In this document: positions 1 to 7,301 of the stretch, one piece after another
Layout of the letters: each line of letters opens with the position of its first letter
How positions within the stretch are numbered: the first letter of the stretch is position 1
Assembly (NCBI RefSeq): GCF_002631185.1
Contig: NZ_PDNU01000048.1
Span: 1 to 37,065 of the forward strand
Length of the DNA stretch: 37,065 nucleotides
Direction of reading: 5' to 3'
Source: Teichococcus rhizosphaerae
GTDB taxonomy: Bacteria; Pseudomonadota; Alphaproteobacteria; Acetobacterales; Acetobacteraceae
Translations under genes and position numbers: made by a program
Notes under the pieces: model-generated
Told to the model about the DNA's origin: nothing
Databases searched by the model: none
The model's input: the letters and a program-made list of their open reading frames with translations, nothing else

Positions 1-115
1 CCCCCGACTGTCCCTGCACCCTGAGGGGGAACCACTCTCGATGTCCGCGGAGCGGACAACCGTACCTTGTCGGGAGCAGAGGCCCGGAAGAAGACCTGTC
101 CCCTTTCCCCGCCGA

Positions 116-451
116 TCAATCCACCCGCCAGCAGCGCCAGCCATCCTGCCACCGGCGGAAGGTGAAGCGACGATTGGCCCAGAGCCGACTGCCCAGGCCC
201 CCGAAATTCGCCTGGCGCAGCATGTCGAGCGCACGCCGGGCGTTCTTCACCAGCCGCGTGCGATCAGCACCTTCCGCGGGAGGGATGTAGAAGCTGTCGC
301 CTGGCTGCAGGGTCAGGAAAGGGTACTTCCGGGGCCGGCCGGGCGATCGCAGAGGCGGCAGCGCCACCTTCGCGGCCTTCCGAAAAGGGGTCGAGATGCT
401 GCACAGATCACCCCAGTCAGCTTCGGCGCGCTTCTTTGCAGGCTTGCCCAT
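116..451 (-). CDS. small basic hypothetical protein
   Basis: Encodes 111 residues from an ATG and ends at TGA. The protein is rich in Arg, Lys and Trp. It opens with a Lys-rich stretch (MGKPAKKRAEADW), has a central GRPRKYPFLTLQPGDSFYIP segment, and ends in a Trp/Arg-rich tail (FRRWQDGWRCWRVD). The sequence 'LQPGDSF' followed by 'TRLVKNARRAL' resembles small phage or plasmid proteins of unknown function that I have seen in alphaproteobacteria, but I cannot name a family securely. I prefer it over the opposite-strand frame because its composition is protein-like and less repetitive. No partner gene is within reach: upstream (to 821) is non-coding, and downstream is the window edge. Function unknown. 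Confidence 0.5.
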   Translation of the reverse strand: MGKPAKKRAEADWGDLCSISTPFRKAAKVALPPLRSPGRPRKYPFLTLQPGDSFYIPPAEGADRTRLVKNARRALDMLRQANFGGLGSRLWANRRFTFRRWQDGWRCWRVD

Positions 452-821
452 ACTCCGACCTCAGCATGCCATCCTGAATAACAATACAGAACAATTGCTT
501 AACCGGCAGTCTCCGCAGGAGTTTTCGGGAGAGATTTGCGCGGGAATTCTGTGATCCTGGAGGCATCACCGCCATCCTGGCTGGAGAGCTGCCAGCCGTG
601 ACGAGGATCGCCCAGCATGCTCTGTGACCTGCTGCACAGATGCGAGGCTGCCGGTCACGGCTGGAGGCCTCGCAGGCGATGGTCCGCGCCGCGGCCTGCA
701 TTCCTGGGGCCCGGATGACAATCCGTCCCAGGCCCCGTGATCCGCAGCGGCCATGGTATGCCTGGGCTGCCGGCAGAAGGCTGCCTGACACGGCGCCCGC
801 CGATGATCCCTGGCGGGAGGG
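452..821. other. intergenic stretch with an 11-bp inverted repeat
   Basis: No convincing gene is seen in these 370 bases. The first part is comparatively A/T-rich (around 475-500) and could hold the promoter of the minus-strand gene at 116-451. An 11-bp perfect inverted repeat, CCAGCCGTGAC (592-602) and GTCACGGCTGG (654-664), with a 51-base spacer, is the only structure noticed. Its role is unknown. Confidence 0.3.
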
Positions 822-1340
822 GTGACGACGGCCCGCTCCAGGGCCCGCGACCTGGCGCCGGAGCTGCGGTCCGTGGTGCTGACCCACTACCCGGATGCCG
901 AGACGCTGGACCTGATGCGGCCCGGCGGCGAGGTGCCGCTGGCGGTGCTGCAGGAGGCCAACCGCGCCGTGGCCGCCGAGATGCTGCGGCAGGGCGTGGT
1001 GGTGCTGGTGCAGCAGGCCGACCGGGCCGCCGCCCGGCGCTGGCGGGATGCGTGGCAGGACGGCGCCGGTGGCCCTGCCGCCTGGCGCGACCGCAGCCGC
1101 CTGCTGCACGGCGCCGAGGCCCTGCGGCGGATCGGCGTGGAGGCTCCGGCTCCATCGCGCCCGGAGAAGGGCGCCGGCACCCCGGCCGACCGGCTGGTGC
1201 GGCTCTTCGCCAGCGAGGATGGCGCCGCCTTCGAGGCCTGCACCGAAGCCCTGATCGCCCAGGGGCGCGACGGCGTGCTGGAGCAGGTGGCGCGCAAGGT
1301 GGCGCAGATTGCCCGCTACGACCGCCCCGACACGCTGTTC
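822..1340 (+). pseudogene. unknown gene truncated by IS66
   Basis: An open frame starts at GTG 822 and runs 173 codons until the IS66 end at 1341, after which it reads into transposon sequence and stops at 1478. The host-derived part looks like a real soluble protein: Ala/Arg/Leu-rich, helical, with segments such as LRSVVLTHYPDAETLDLM and EQVARKVAQIARYDRPDTLF. I do not recognise the family. The GGGAGG at 815-820 is only one base from the GTG, so a later start is possible. The C-terminal half is not found to the right of the element, where an IS5-type transposase tail begins, so the gene is truncated and not just interrupted. Confidence 0.5.
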
Positions 1341-1360
1341 GTAAGCGCTGCCTTGGAACC

Positions 1361-2950
1361 CTACGCGGCAGCGCTGGACGTCTGCTCACCGGCTTTGGCC
1401 CAGCACCACGGCATGAGTTCGTCGATGCGGCTATTGGGCCAGCCGTTGACGAGCCGGGTCAGCACGTCGGTGAAATAGCGCTGCGGATCGACACCGTTCA
1501 GCTTGCAGGTCTCCACCAGGGAGGCGATGGCGGCCCAGCGGGCGCCACCATCATCGCCGCTGGCAAACAGCGCGTTCTTGCGGCTGAGGCAGATCGGCCG
1601 GATCGCCCGCTCCACGGTGTTGTTGTCGACCTCGATGTGGCCGTCGTCGAGGAACCGCTCCAGTCCCTGCCGGTGGTTCAGCGCGTAGCGGATCGCCTCC
1701 GCTGTCGGGCTGCTCCGCGGCAGGCGCCCGAGCTGGGCGTCGAGCCAGGTGAACAACCCCGCCACCAGCGGCCGACTGCGGGCCTGGCGCACCGTCAGAC
1801 GTTCCTCGGCCGGACGGCCGCGGATCTCCGCCTCGATGGCGTAGAGGGCGGCGATACGTTGCAGGACCTCTGCAGCGATCGGCGCCGCGCCGCCTTTGGC
1901 CAGGTCAAAGAACCCGCGGCGGACATGCGCCCAGCAGAATGCCAGCGTCACATCCCCGCCGGTGGCCAGTGCCTTGTAGGCGGCGTAGCCGTCGCACTGG
2001 ACAATGCCGCGATAGCCTGCCAGCAGCGCCCTGGCATGCTCCTGTCCGCGGCCGGGCGCGTAGCGGAACACCACGGCGGGCGGATCCGTGCCGCCCCAGG
2101 GCCGGTCGTCGCGCGCCAGCGCCCAGGCATACCCCTTCTTCACCTTGCCGCGTCCGGGGTCGAGCACCGGCAGGGTCGTCTCATCGGCGAACAGCCGGGC
2201 CGAGGCGAGCAGGATCTCGCGCAGGCGACGCACCACCGGCCGGATCTCCTGGGCGGCGGTCCCCAGCCAGTCGGCCAGTACCTCCCGACCCAGCGGCAGC
2301 CCCTGCCGCGCCAGCATCTGTGCCTGGCGATACAGTGGCAGGTGGTCGGCATAGCGGGCCACCAGCACCTGGGCGACGGTGGCCTCGGTTGGCAGCCCGC
2401 CGGGCACCAGACGCTCTGGTGCGGGCGCCTGCAGCACCACGCCAGGACAGGCGCGGCAGGCCAGCTTGGGGCGCCTGGTTACCAGCACCCGGAACTGCGC
2501 TGGCAGCACATCGAGGCGCTCGGCGCTGTCGACGCCGATCTCGACCAAGGCGCCCGCACAGCAGGGGCAGGTCTCCCGCTTGGGCAGAAGCACCTGCTCG
2601 ACGCGCGGCAGATGCGTCGGCAACTGGCCACGGTTGCCGCGGCGGCGCTTCGCCTGTTGCTCTTTCAGGCCCTTCGAGCGCTGGCCTGCCTCGGCCTCGC
2701 TGGCCGCCAGCGTGGCCTCGATCTCCTCGAACGCGAACAGCAGTTGATCGTCGGGCAGCCGCTCCGATTTCTGCCCGAACTGCCGCCGCTTCAGCGTCAG
2801 CAGCAGGTGGTGCAACTGCTCGTTCCGGGCTGCCAGTGCGTCGCGCTCGGCCAGGGCGGCATCGCGCTGCTCCAGCGCCGCCAACAGCAGGGTCCGCAGC
2901 GCGGCGGAATCCTCTGGCAGGTTCGGCGTGTTGTCCGCGGCGCCCATCAC
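1361..2950 (-). CDS. tnpC: IS66 transposase TnpC
   Basis: 529-residue DDE transposase of the IS66 family. The N-terminus has a coiled-coil leucine-rich region (about 15-60) and the KRRQFGQKSERL motif typical of the family. A zinc-finger-like part follows (CPCCAG, then CRAC). The catalytic core has D in LFADETTLPV, D in IVQCDGYAAYK, and E in VDNNTVERAI, with the IS66 C-terminal tail (CKLNGVDPQRYFTDVL) complete. All three catalytic residues appear intact, so the protein could be active. It lies downstream of tnpB with a 10-base gap, and its stop codon is 20 bases inside the element's end. Confidence 0.95.
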   Translation of the reverse strand: MMGAADNTPNLPEDSAALRTLLLAALEQRDAALAERDALAARNEQLHHLLLTLKRRQFGQKSERLPDDQLLFAFEEIEATLAASEAEAGQRSKGLKEQQAKRRRGNRGQLPTHLPRVEQVLLPKRETCPCCAGALVEIGVDSAERLDVLPAQFRVLVTRRPKLACRACPGVVLQAPAPERLVPGGLPTEATVAQVLVARYADHLPLYRQAQMLARQGLPLGREVLADWLGTAAQEIRPVVRRLREILLASARLFADETTLPVLDPGRGKVKKGYAWALARDDRPWGGTDPPAVVFRYAPGRGQEHARALLAGYRGIVQCDGYAAYKALATGGDVTLAFCWAHVRRGFFDLAKGGAAPIAAEVLQRIAALYAIEAEIRGRPAEERLTVRQARSRPLVAGLFTWLDAQLGRLPRSSPTAEAIRYALNHRQGLERFLDDGHIEVDNNTVERAIRPICLSRKNALFASGDDGGARWAAIASLVETCKLNGVDPQRYFTDVLTRLVNGWPNSRIDELMPWCWAKAGEQTSSAAA

Positions 2951-2960
2951 GCCCGCGAGT

Positions 2961-3317
2961 CTACGCAGGCACGCTCGGCGTGGGAATCCGTTTCGCGCTC
3001 TGCACCCGCGTCCAGTCGATGCCGTCGAACAGCGCGGCGAACTCCACCGGCGTCAGCCGCACCGCGCCGTCAACAACCGGCGGCCAGCGGAATGCCCCAC
3101 CCTCTAGTTGCTTGGCGATCAAGACCAGTCCGCTGCCGTCCCAGAGCACGATCTTGATCCGGTCGGCACGCTTGGCCCGGAACACCAGCACCACTCCCGA
3201 GAATGGATCGGCGCTCAGCACCTCCGCTGCCAGGGCCGCCAGGGCATGCGCGCCTTTGCGGAAGTCCACCGGCTGGCTGGCCAGCAGCACCCGCGCCCCA
3301 GAGGGGAGCGTGATCAC
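2961..3317 (-). CDS. tnpB: IS66 accessory protein TnpB
   Basis: 118-residue protein of the IS66 Orf2/TnpB family. Its hallmarks are the ITLPSGARVLLASQPVDFRKG opening (split here across residues 2-22), the SGVVLVFRAKRADRIKIVLWD core and KQLEGGAFRWP. The role of TnpB in transposition is not fully known. I chose the GTG start at 3317 because it overlaps the tnpA stop (GTGA) and matches the usual N-terminus. A longer frame exists but would add 26 non-conserved residues. Translational coupling with tnpA is likely. Confidence 0.9.
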   Translation of the reverse strand: MITLPSGARVLLASQPVDFRKGAHALAALAAEVLSADPFSGVVLVFRAKRADRIKIVLWDGSGLVLIAKQLEGGAFRWPPVVDGAVRLTPVEFAALFDGIDWTRVQSAKRIPTPSVPA

Positions 3318-3763
3318 CCTTCCAGCGCCGCAGCCAGCCGGGCCACCGCCACGGCATCCACTGTCCCAAAGACCCGCAGCACCCGGCCGTTGCACAGCAC
3401 CACCTCGATGCCCGCGCCCATTCCGCTGCTTACCAGATCAGCCGTGTTCTGCGGCGCTGTCTCCGGACAGGCGCCAACCAGCAGCGGTACGAAGGGCGAT
3501 GCCTGCCTCGCCACCCGTCTGGCAGGACGGCCCTCCGCCTCCCTGCGCCAGCGATGCAGCAGGCTGGGCGAGATCCCGTGCCGCTGCGCCACCTCCAATA
3601 CCCGCGTGCCAGGCGCTGCTGTCTCCATCAGCAGCCGCGCCTTCATCTCCGGCGAGTAGCTTCGGCGCCGTTCGCCACGAGTGACGATCTCCACCCGCTC
3701 CATCGCCACAGTGCCTGCACCAGTGCTAGCACCTGCGCCCTTCAGCATCCCTGCCATCGCCAC
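3314..3763 (-). CDS. tnpA: IS66 accessory protein TnpA (HTH)
   Basis: 149-residue IS66 Orf1/TnpA protein, related to the HTH_8/IS3 OrfA type. A helix-turn-helix lies at about residues 35-75 (RRSYSPEMKARLLMET, then VLEVAQRHGISPSLLHRWRRE). The C-terminal half ends in the conserved type DAVAVARLAAALEG. The first 20 residues are variable and an internal ATG (AMERVEIV) could be the true start. It is the first gene of the element's operon, read towards the left. Confidence 0.85.
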   Translation of the reverse strand: MAMAGMLKGAGASTGAGTVAMERVEIVTRGERRRSYSPEMKARLLMETAAPGTRVLEVAQRHGISPSLLHRWRREAEGRPARRVARQASPFVPLLVGACPETAPQNTADLVSSGMGAGIEVVLCNGRVLRVFGTVDAVAVARLAAALEG

Positions 3764-3831
3764 ACCTCCGCGACGGCCTACCTCTCAGCCACACCATCCT
3801 CACGCAAGAAGGGTGCTGTGACCGCGCTTAC

Positions 3832-4162
3832 CACGCTGGATGCCGTGCCGTGTGTCCGGATTGGTAGCCCTGGCCGACCCCGTCGCAGGCCGCGCAAGCT
3901 GCACGCCGATAAGGCTTACGATCACCACCGCTGCCGACAGGAATGCCGAGACCGGGGCGTCCTTCCGCGGATCGCCCGCCGCGGCATCGAGAGCAGCCAG
4001 AGGCTGGGCAAGCACCGGTGGGTGGTCGAACGCACTTTCGCCTGGCTTAACCGCTTCCGGCGCCTCACCATCCGCTATGAGCGCCGCGTCGACATCCATC
4101 TGGCCTTTACCACGCTCGCTTGCGCTCTTGTCTGCCTCAACCAGATCCGCAGGTTCTGTTAG
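3832..4162 (+). pseudogene. 3' remnant of an IS5-type transposase
   Basis: From the IS66 right end the frame reads the C-terminal third of an IS5/IS427-group transposase. It covers RPRKLHADKAYD, RIARRGIESSQRLGKHRW, VERTFAWLNRFRRL and the final LACALVCLNQIRRFC, then a stop. It is clearly related to, but different from, the complete copy at 11805-12668 (for example WVVERTFAWLNRF against WVIERTFAWVNRF). The N-terminal two thirds are missing. The IS66 evidently went into this gene, and the other side was then lost or exchanged. Confidence 0.85.
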
Positions 4163-4315
4163 GTGCTTTTAGGGATCTCTCTGCACCGGCCTGCCAGGAG
4201 GGCCGATGCGAACTTATGGCTGTAAGCGGCCTGTCCGCTCTGCAAGATGAGGCAGAGCAAAGCGGACATGTGAAGCAGAGGAGGTGGCTTACACAGGAGC
4301 CCGGAAAGTGACTTG

Positions 4316-4333
4316 GGGGCAGGATAATGCCCC
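4316..4333 (-). terminator. weak stem-loop downstream of hmp
   Basis: GGGGCA-GGATAA-TGCCCC is a 6-bp perfect stem about 15 bases past the hmp stop codon. There is no U-tract, so it is only a candidate end signal. The rest of 4163-4348 holds the outer end of the IS5 remnant and no gene that I can see. Confidence 0.3.
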
Positions 4334-4348
4334 TGTGCCTGTCCCCTC

Positions 4349-5560
4349 TTACGCCGCAAGCAACTCGTCGGCCGGGCCAAAGAACTCGTAGTGGATCCGG
4401 TCAGCGGCCACGCCCGCGCGGGCCAAGCCGCTGACGAAGGCCCGTAGGAAGGGCTTGGGGCCGCAGAGGAAGTAGTCCGCCTCGGCCATGGGCGTGTTCC
4501 GGCTGAGCCAGTCGACGCTGATGCGGCCCTGCTCGTCGTAGTGCTGGCCCGACCGGTCCTCCGGGCGTGGCGCCTCGTAGAAGGTCGTCGCCACGATGCG
4601 GCCGTCCGAGCGCGCCGCCAGTTCGCGGACCCGGGGGCCCATGGCGTGCGTTGAACCGTCCCGCGTGCCGTGGACGTAGTGGGCGGACAGGCCAGGGCGC
4701 AGGGCGATGGTTTCCAGCATACTCATCAGGGGTGTCAGGCCCACGCCGCCGCTGACCAGCACCACCGGCCGCACCTGCGCCTGCCGCAGGAAGAACTCGC
4801 CCGCTGGCGGCGCCACCTTCAGCACCGTGCCCAGCGCGGCCCGCTCATGCAGCCAGCCCGAAGCCACCCCTTGCGGCTCGCGCTTCACGCTGATCCGGTA
4901 GGTCGCGTCGTTCGGGGCGGAGGAGATGCTGTAGTTCCGCTTCAGCGGGTGCTGGCCCGGGATGTCCAGCCAGAAGGTCAGATACTGGCCGGGGCGGTGC
5001 CGCAGCACCGGCGCCCCATCGGCGGGCCGGAGCAGGAAGGAGGTGATGATGTCGCTCTCACGTTCTTTGCCCTCCACCCGGAAGTCGCGCCAGCCGGTCC
5101 AGCCACCGGGGGCGGCGGCGAGGCTGGTGTAGATAGTCTTCTCCCGGGCGATGAGCACCTCGGCCAGGTACCAGTAGGCCTCGCCCCAGGCCGCCAGGAT
5201 CTCCTCGGTTGCGGCGTCGCCAAGCACGTCCTTGATGGCGCCAAGCAAGGCGTCGGCCACATAGGGGTAGTGCTCGGGCAGGATGTTCAGACCGACATGC
5301 TTCTGGGAAATGCGCTCGACCGCCGGGGCGAGCGCTGCCAAGCCCTCGATATTGCGCGCATAGGCGAGGATGGCGGAGGCGAGCGCCTTGGGCTGTGATC
5401 CGGTCTCGCCATGATGGCTCTGGTTGAACAGGTCGCGGATAGCCTCGTTCTGGAACATCCGTTCGTACATGCGCTGGGTGATGGCGAGGCCATGGGTTTC
5501 GAGGACCGGGACGGTCGCCTTGACCAACGCGATAGTGCGGTCGCTGAGTTCGTTTGACAT
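4349..5560 (-). CDS. hmp: flavohemoglobin (nitric oxide dioxygenase)
   Basis: 403 residues, the normal length for Hmp. It converts NO and O2 to nitrate using NAD(P)H in the cytoplasm. The globin domain (about 1-140) contains the proximal-His helix (ISQKHVGLNILPEHY). The FAD domain (about 150-260) has RNYSISS, and the NAD domain (265-403) has GGVGLTPLMSML and the C-terminal YEFFGP. The ATG at 5560 has GGGAG upstream on the minus strand and begins MSNELSDRT, as in the family. A longer frame without conservation exists and was rejected. It is divergent from the DoxX-DUF305 gene, and an FNR-type box lies in between at 5678. It could lower NO stress from the denitrification genes nearby. Confidence 0.95.
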   Translation of the reverse strand: MSNELSDRTIALVKATVPVLETHGLAITQRMYERMFQNEAIRDLFNQSHHGETGSQPKALASAILAYARNIEGLAALAPAVERISQKHVGLNILPEHYPYVADALLGAIKDVLGDAATEEILAAWGEAYWYLAEVLIAREKTIYTSLAAAPGGWTGWRDFRVEGKERESDIITSFLLRPADGAPVLRHRPGQYLTFWLDIPGQHPLKRNYSISSAPNDATYRISVKREPQGVASGWLHERAALGTVLKVAPPAGEFFLRQAQVRPVVLVSGGVGLTPLMSMLETIALRPGLSAHYVHGTRDGSTHAMGPRVRELAARSDGRIVATTFYEAPRPEDRSGQHYDEQGRISVDWLSRNTPMAEADYFLCGPKPFLRAFVSGLARAGVAADRIHYEFFGPADELLAA

Positions 5561-5677
5561 CTGCGTGCTCCCTTCTTTCCATCTTATCGCGCGAGGTTCT
5601 GGCACTCTTCGCACAACGCCTGCGTCGGGCTCTTGTTCCCTCAGAGAGGAGCTTACAGAGAGCCCGCTGCTGCTGCT

Positions 5678-5691
5678 TTGCGCTGTATCAA
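5678..5691. promoter_or_regulatory. FNR/NnrR-type box between hmp and DoxX-DUF305
   Basis: TTGCGCTGTATCAA fits the 14-base TTG-N8-CAA dyad used by the FNR/Dnr/NnrR family. It shares its first eight bases and its CAA end with the box upstream of nosR (14878). It is centred about 124 bases from the hmp ATG and 150 bases from the divergent ATG. Binding is inferred. Confidence 0.5.
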
Positions 5692-5777
5692 AGAGCCGTA
5701 AACCGATGCGCCAAAGCCCTTCAGTACCGAGTTGACCATCCGGAGAAAGACATGGCCAGCCTCGCGGCCTGGTCCGG

Positions 5778-5801
5778 TTGCAATGCTTGCAACTAATGCA
5801 A
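5778..5801 (+). repeat. 9-base-period TTGCAA repeats upstream of DoxX-DUF305
   Basis: Three successive 9-base units TTGCAATGC, TTGCAACTA and ATGCAACTC lie here and just beyond, 34-57 bases before the ATG at 5835. Any two neighbouring units also form a TTGCA-N5-TGCAA dyad. It resembles a regulator site, but the spacing is one base longer than an FNR box. Confidence 0.35.
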
Positions 5802-5834
5802 CTCTTCTGCCTTTTCGGCTGAGGGAGAACACAC

Positions 5835-7247
5835 ATGCAGCAGTTGATCGCCGTCCTCTTGCTCGTGCTGACACCTGTCGCCGCGATGGCACATGTGAAG
5901 TGGTTCGAGGCGTATGAGGTCGCGGCGACGCCAGTGCCAATCGGGGCCACCTTGTCGCTGCCCTATTTCTGGATCGGGCTCGGGTTGGTCCTCCTGTTCT
6001 TCATTGTGACGACCCTACTCGAGCGCCGCTCACCGGGCATGGCCGTGATGAGGGGGCTCGACACGATCTCCGCTCCCCTGCGGAGTAACGCGGATCATTT
6101 TCTTGTTGCGGTGCTGTTCGCCTTTTTCGTGGCACTTTTTGCCGTGGGCGGCACCTACCTTACTCCGGACCTGAAAACGGAAGCGGGCTGGGTGCCCTGG
6201 GCGCAGCTTGTCATCGCGCTTCTGCTTCCGGCGCGTCGGACGCGTCCGATTGCGGCAGCGGCCATTGTGCTTCTCTGGCTCGTGACACTGCGCGATTACG
6301 ATCTGTTCCACTTGTTTGATTATCTGGCGCTTGGTCTTGGGCTCGCGGGCTACCTGCTTCTCTCTGGCCTGCCTGAAGGAACATGGCATGCCCGTCGCTT
6401 TGCCGTGCTGCGGTGGGGTATCGCGCTTGCGTTGATGTGGTCGAGCCTGGAGAAATTCATGTATCCGCAGTGGTTCCTCCCACTGCTGGAAGAACGGCCT
6501 TACCTCGCCTTCGGCATTCCCTTCGGCCCCTACACGACCATGGCAGGCGTTGCCGAGTTCACGCTGGGCTTTGGGCTGCTCTGGACGCCTCTGGTGCGTC
6601 GCCTTTCCGCTCTCGCGCTGTTCGCGCTCATGTTCGCGGCGGTTTACCCCTTTGGCCGCGTGGACATGATCGGGCACGCCACCATTCTGGTGTCACTGCT
6701 GGTCGTCATCGCCGACCCGGGCCGCGAGGGGGCAGCGTTGGAGGTGGCGCCGCGCAACCGGTGGGCTACTCCCCTCGTGCCCGTAGGGCTGGCCTTAGCC
6801 TTGGCAGTCTCTATGGGCTCCTACACCGCGCTTCATCAGGTGATCTACGCGCATGGTGGTCCATCTTTGGCCATGCTCAGGGCCAGCACGGAGCGTACGG
6901 CGCAGGGCGGCGCAGCACCCGGCGGCTTCTGGCGCGGAACGGAGCATTATCACGGCCATGGCCACGCCAGCGCCGCTCCTCAGGCAAGCGCCAGCGCGGC
7001 CATGCAGGATGCCATGGAGGAGATGCACGCCGCGATGGGCCGCGTCCGTGTCACGGGTGAGTTGGACCGCGACTTCATCGCGCTGATGCTGCCGCATCAC
7101 GAAGGAGCCGTGGCAATGGCGCGGCTGTATCTGGAGAGCGGACAGGATCCGCGCCTGCGGCAACTCGCCGAACAGATCGTGGCCGGGCAGGAGGCCGAGA
7201 TTGGCCACATGCATAGCTGGGGCGGGCCCGGCACCGCGTCACGGTAG
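5835..7247 (+). CDS. DoxX-like membrane protein fused to a DUF305 domain
   Basis: 470 residues. A signal peptide (1-19, cut after AMA) is followed by HVKWFEAYEV, a start typical of a DoxX-related membrane family. About nine to ten hydrophobic segments follow up to residue 345 (for example LGLVLLFFIVTTLL, LALFALMFAAVYPF). After a His/Ala linker (HYHGHGHASAAP) the C-terminus is a DUF305 domain (about 395-465), with FIALMLPHHEGAVAMARL and AEQIVAGQEAEIGHM. DUF305 has a ferritin-like helical fold and some members bind copper, so the His- and Met-rich tail may bind metal on the periplasmic side. That is inference. The start has GAGGGAG upstream. It is divergent from hmp. The function is not established, but the context points to NO or copper handling. 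Confidence 0.8.
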   Translation: MQQLIAVLLLVLTPVAAMAHVKWFEAYEVAATPVPIGATLSLPYFWIGLGLVLLFFIVTTLLERRSPGMAVMRGLDTISAPLRSNADHFLVAVLFAFFVALFAVGGTYLTPDLKTEAGWVPWAQLVIALLLPARRTRPIAAAAIVLLWLVTLRDYDLFHLFDYLALGLGLAGYLLLSGLPEGTWHARRFAVLRWGIALALMWSSLEKFMYPQWFLPLLEERPYLAFGIPFGPYTTMAGVAEFTLGFGLLWTPLVRRLSALALFALMFAAVYPFGRVDMIGHATILVSLLVVIADPGREGAALEVAPRNRWATPLVPVGLALALAVSMGSYTALHQVIYAHGGPSLAMLRASTERTAQGGAAPGGFWRGTEHYHGHGHASAAPQASASAAMQDAMEEMHAAMGRVRVTGELDRDFIALMLPHHEGAVAMARLYLESGQDPRLRQLAEQIVAGQEAEIGHMHSWGGPGTASR

Positions 7248-7301
7248 AACGCGGCGGGCGGCGAATCCTATATCACCGACTAGACAGCACTTCGCTGCCA
7301 C

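Larger units (their letters stand above)
1341..3831 (-). mobile_element. IS66-family insertion sequence, complete
   Basis: The element is 2,491 bp. Its ends are inverted repeats of the IS66 type: left end GTAAGCGCTGCCTTGGAACC at 1341 and right end, read inward on the minus strand, GTAAGCGCGGTCACAGCACC. They agree at the first eight bases and at several further positions. It carries tnpA, tnpB and tnpC in the usual order on the minus strand. IS66 elements normally make 8-bp target duplications. Here the flanks (CGCTGTTC on the left, CACGCTGG on the right) do not match, and the two flanks belong to different genes, so this copy marks a rearrangement junction. Confidence 0.9.

Noticed and set aside
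737-3157. 806-residue plus-strand open frame
   Set aside because: It runs antisense to the IS66 tnpC/tnpB genes, is full of low-complexity Arg/Ala/Gly/Gln, and has no family resemblance; a G/C-rich shadow.
1939-3684. 581-residue plus-strand open frame
   Set aside because: Antisense shadow of IS66 genes, with very high Pro/Arg/Ser content.
4159-4380. 73-residue minus-strand frame between hmp and the IS5 remnant
   Set aside because: Composition and lack of a ribosome site suggest a chance frame overlapping the element's end.
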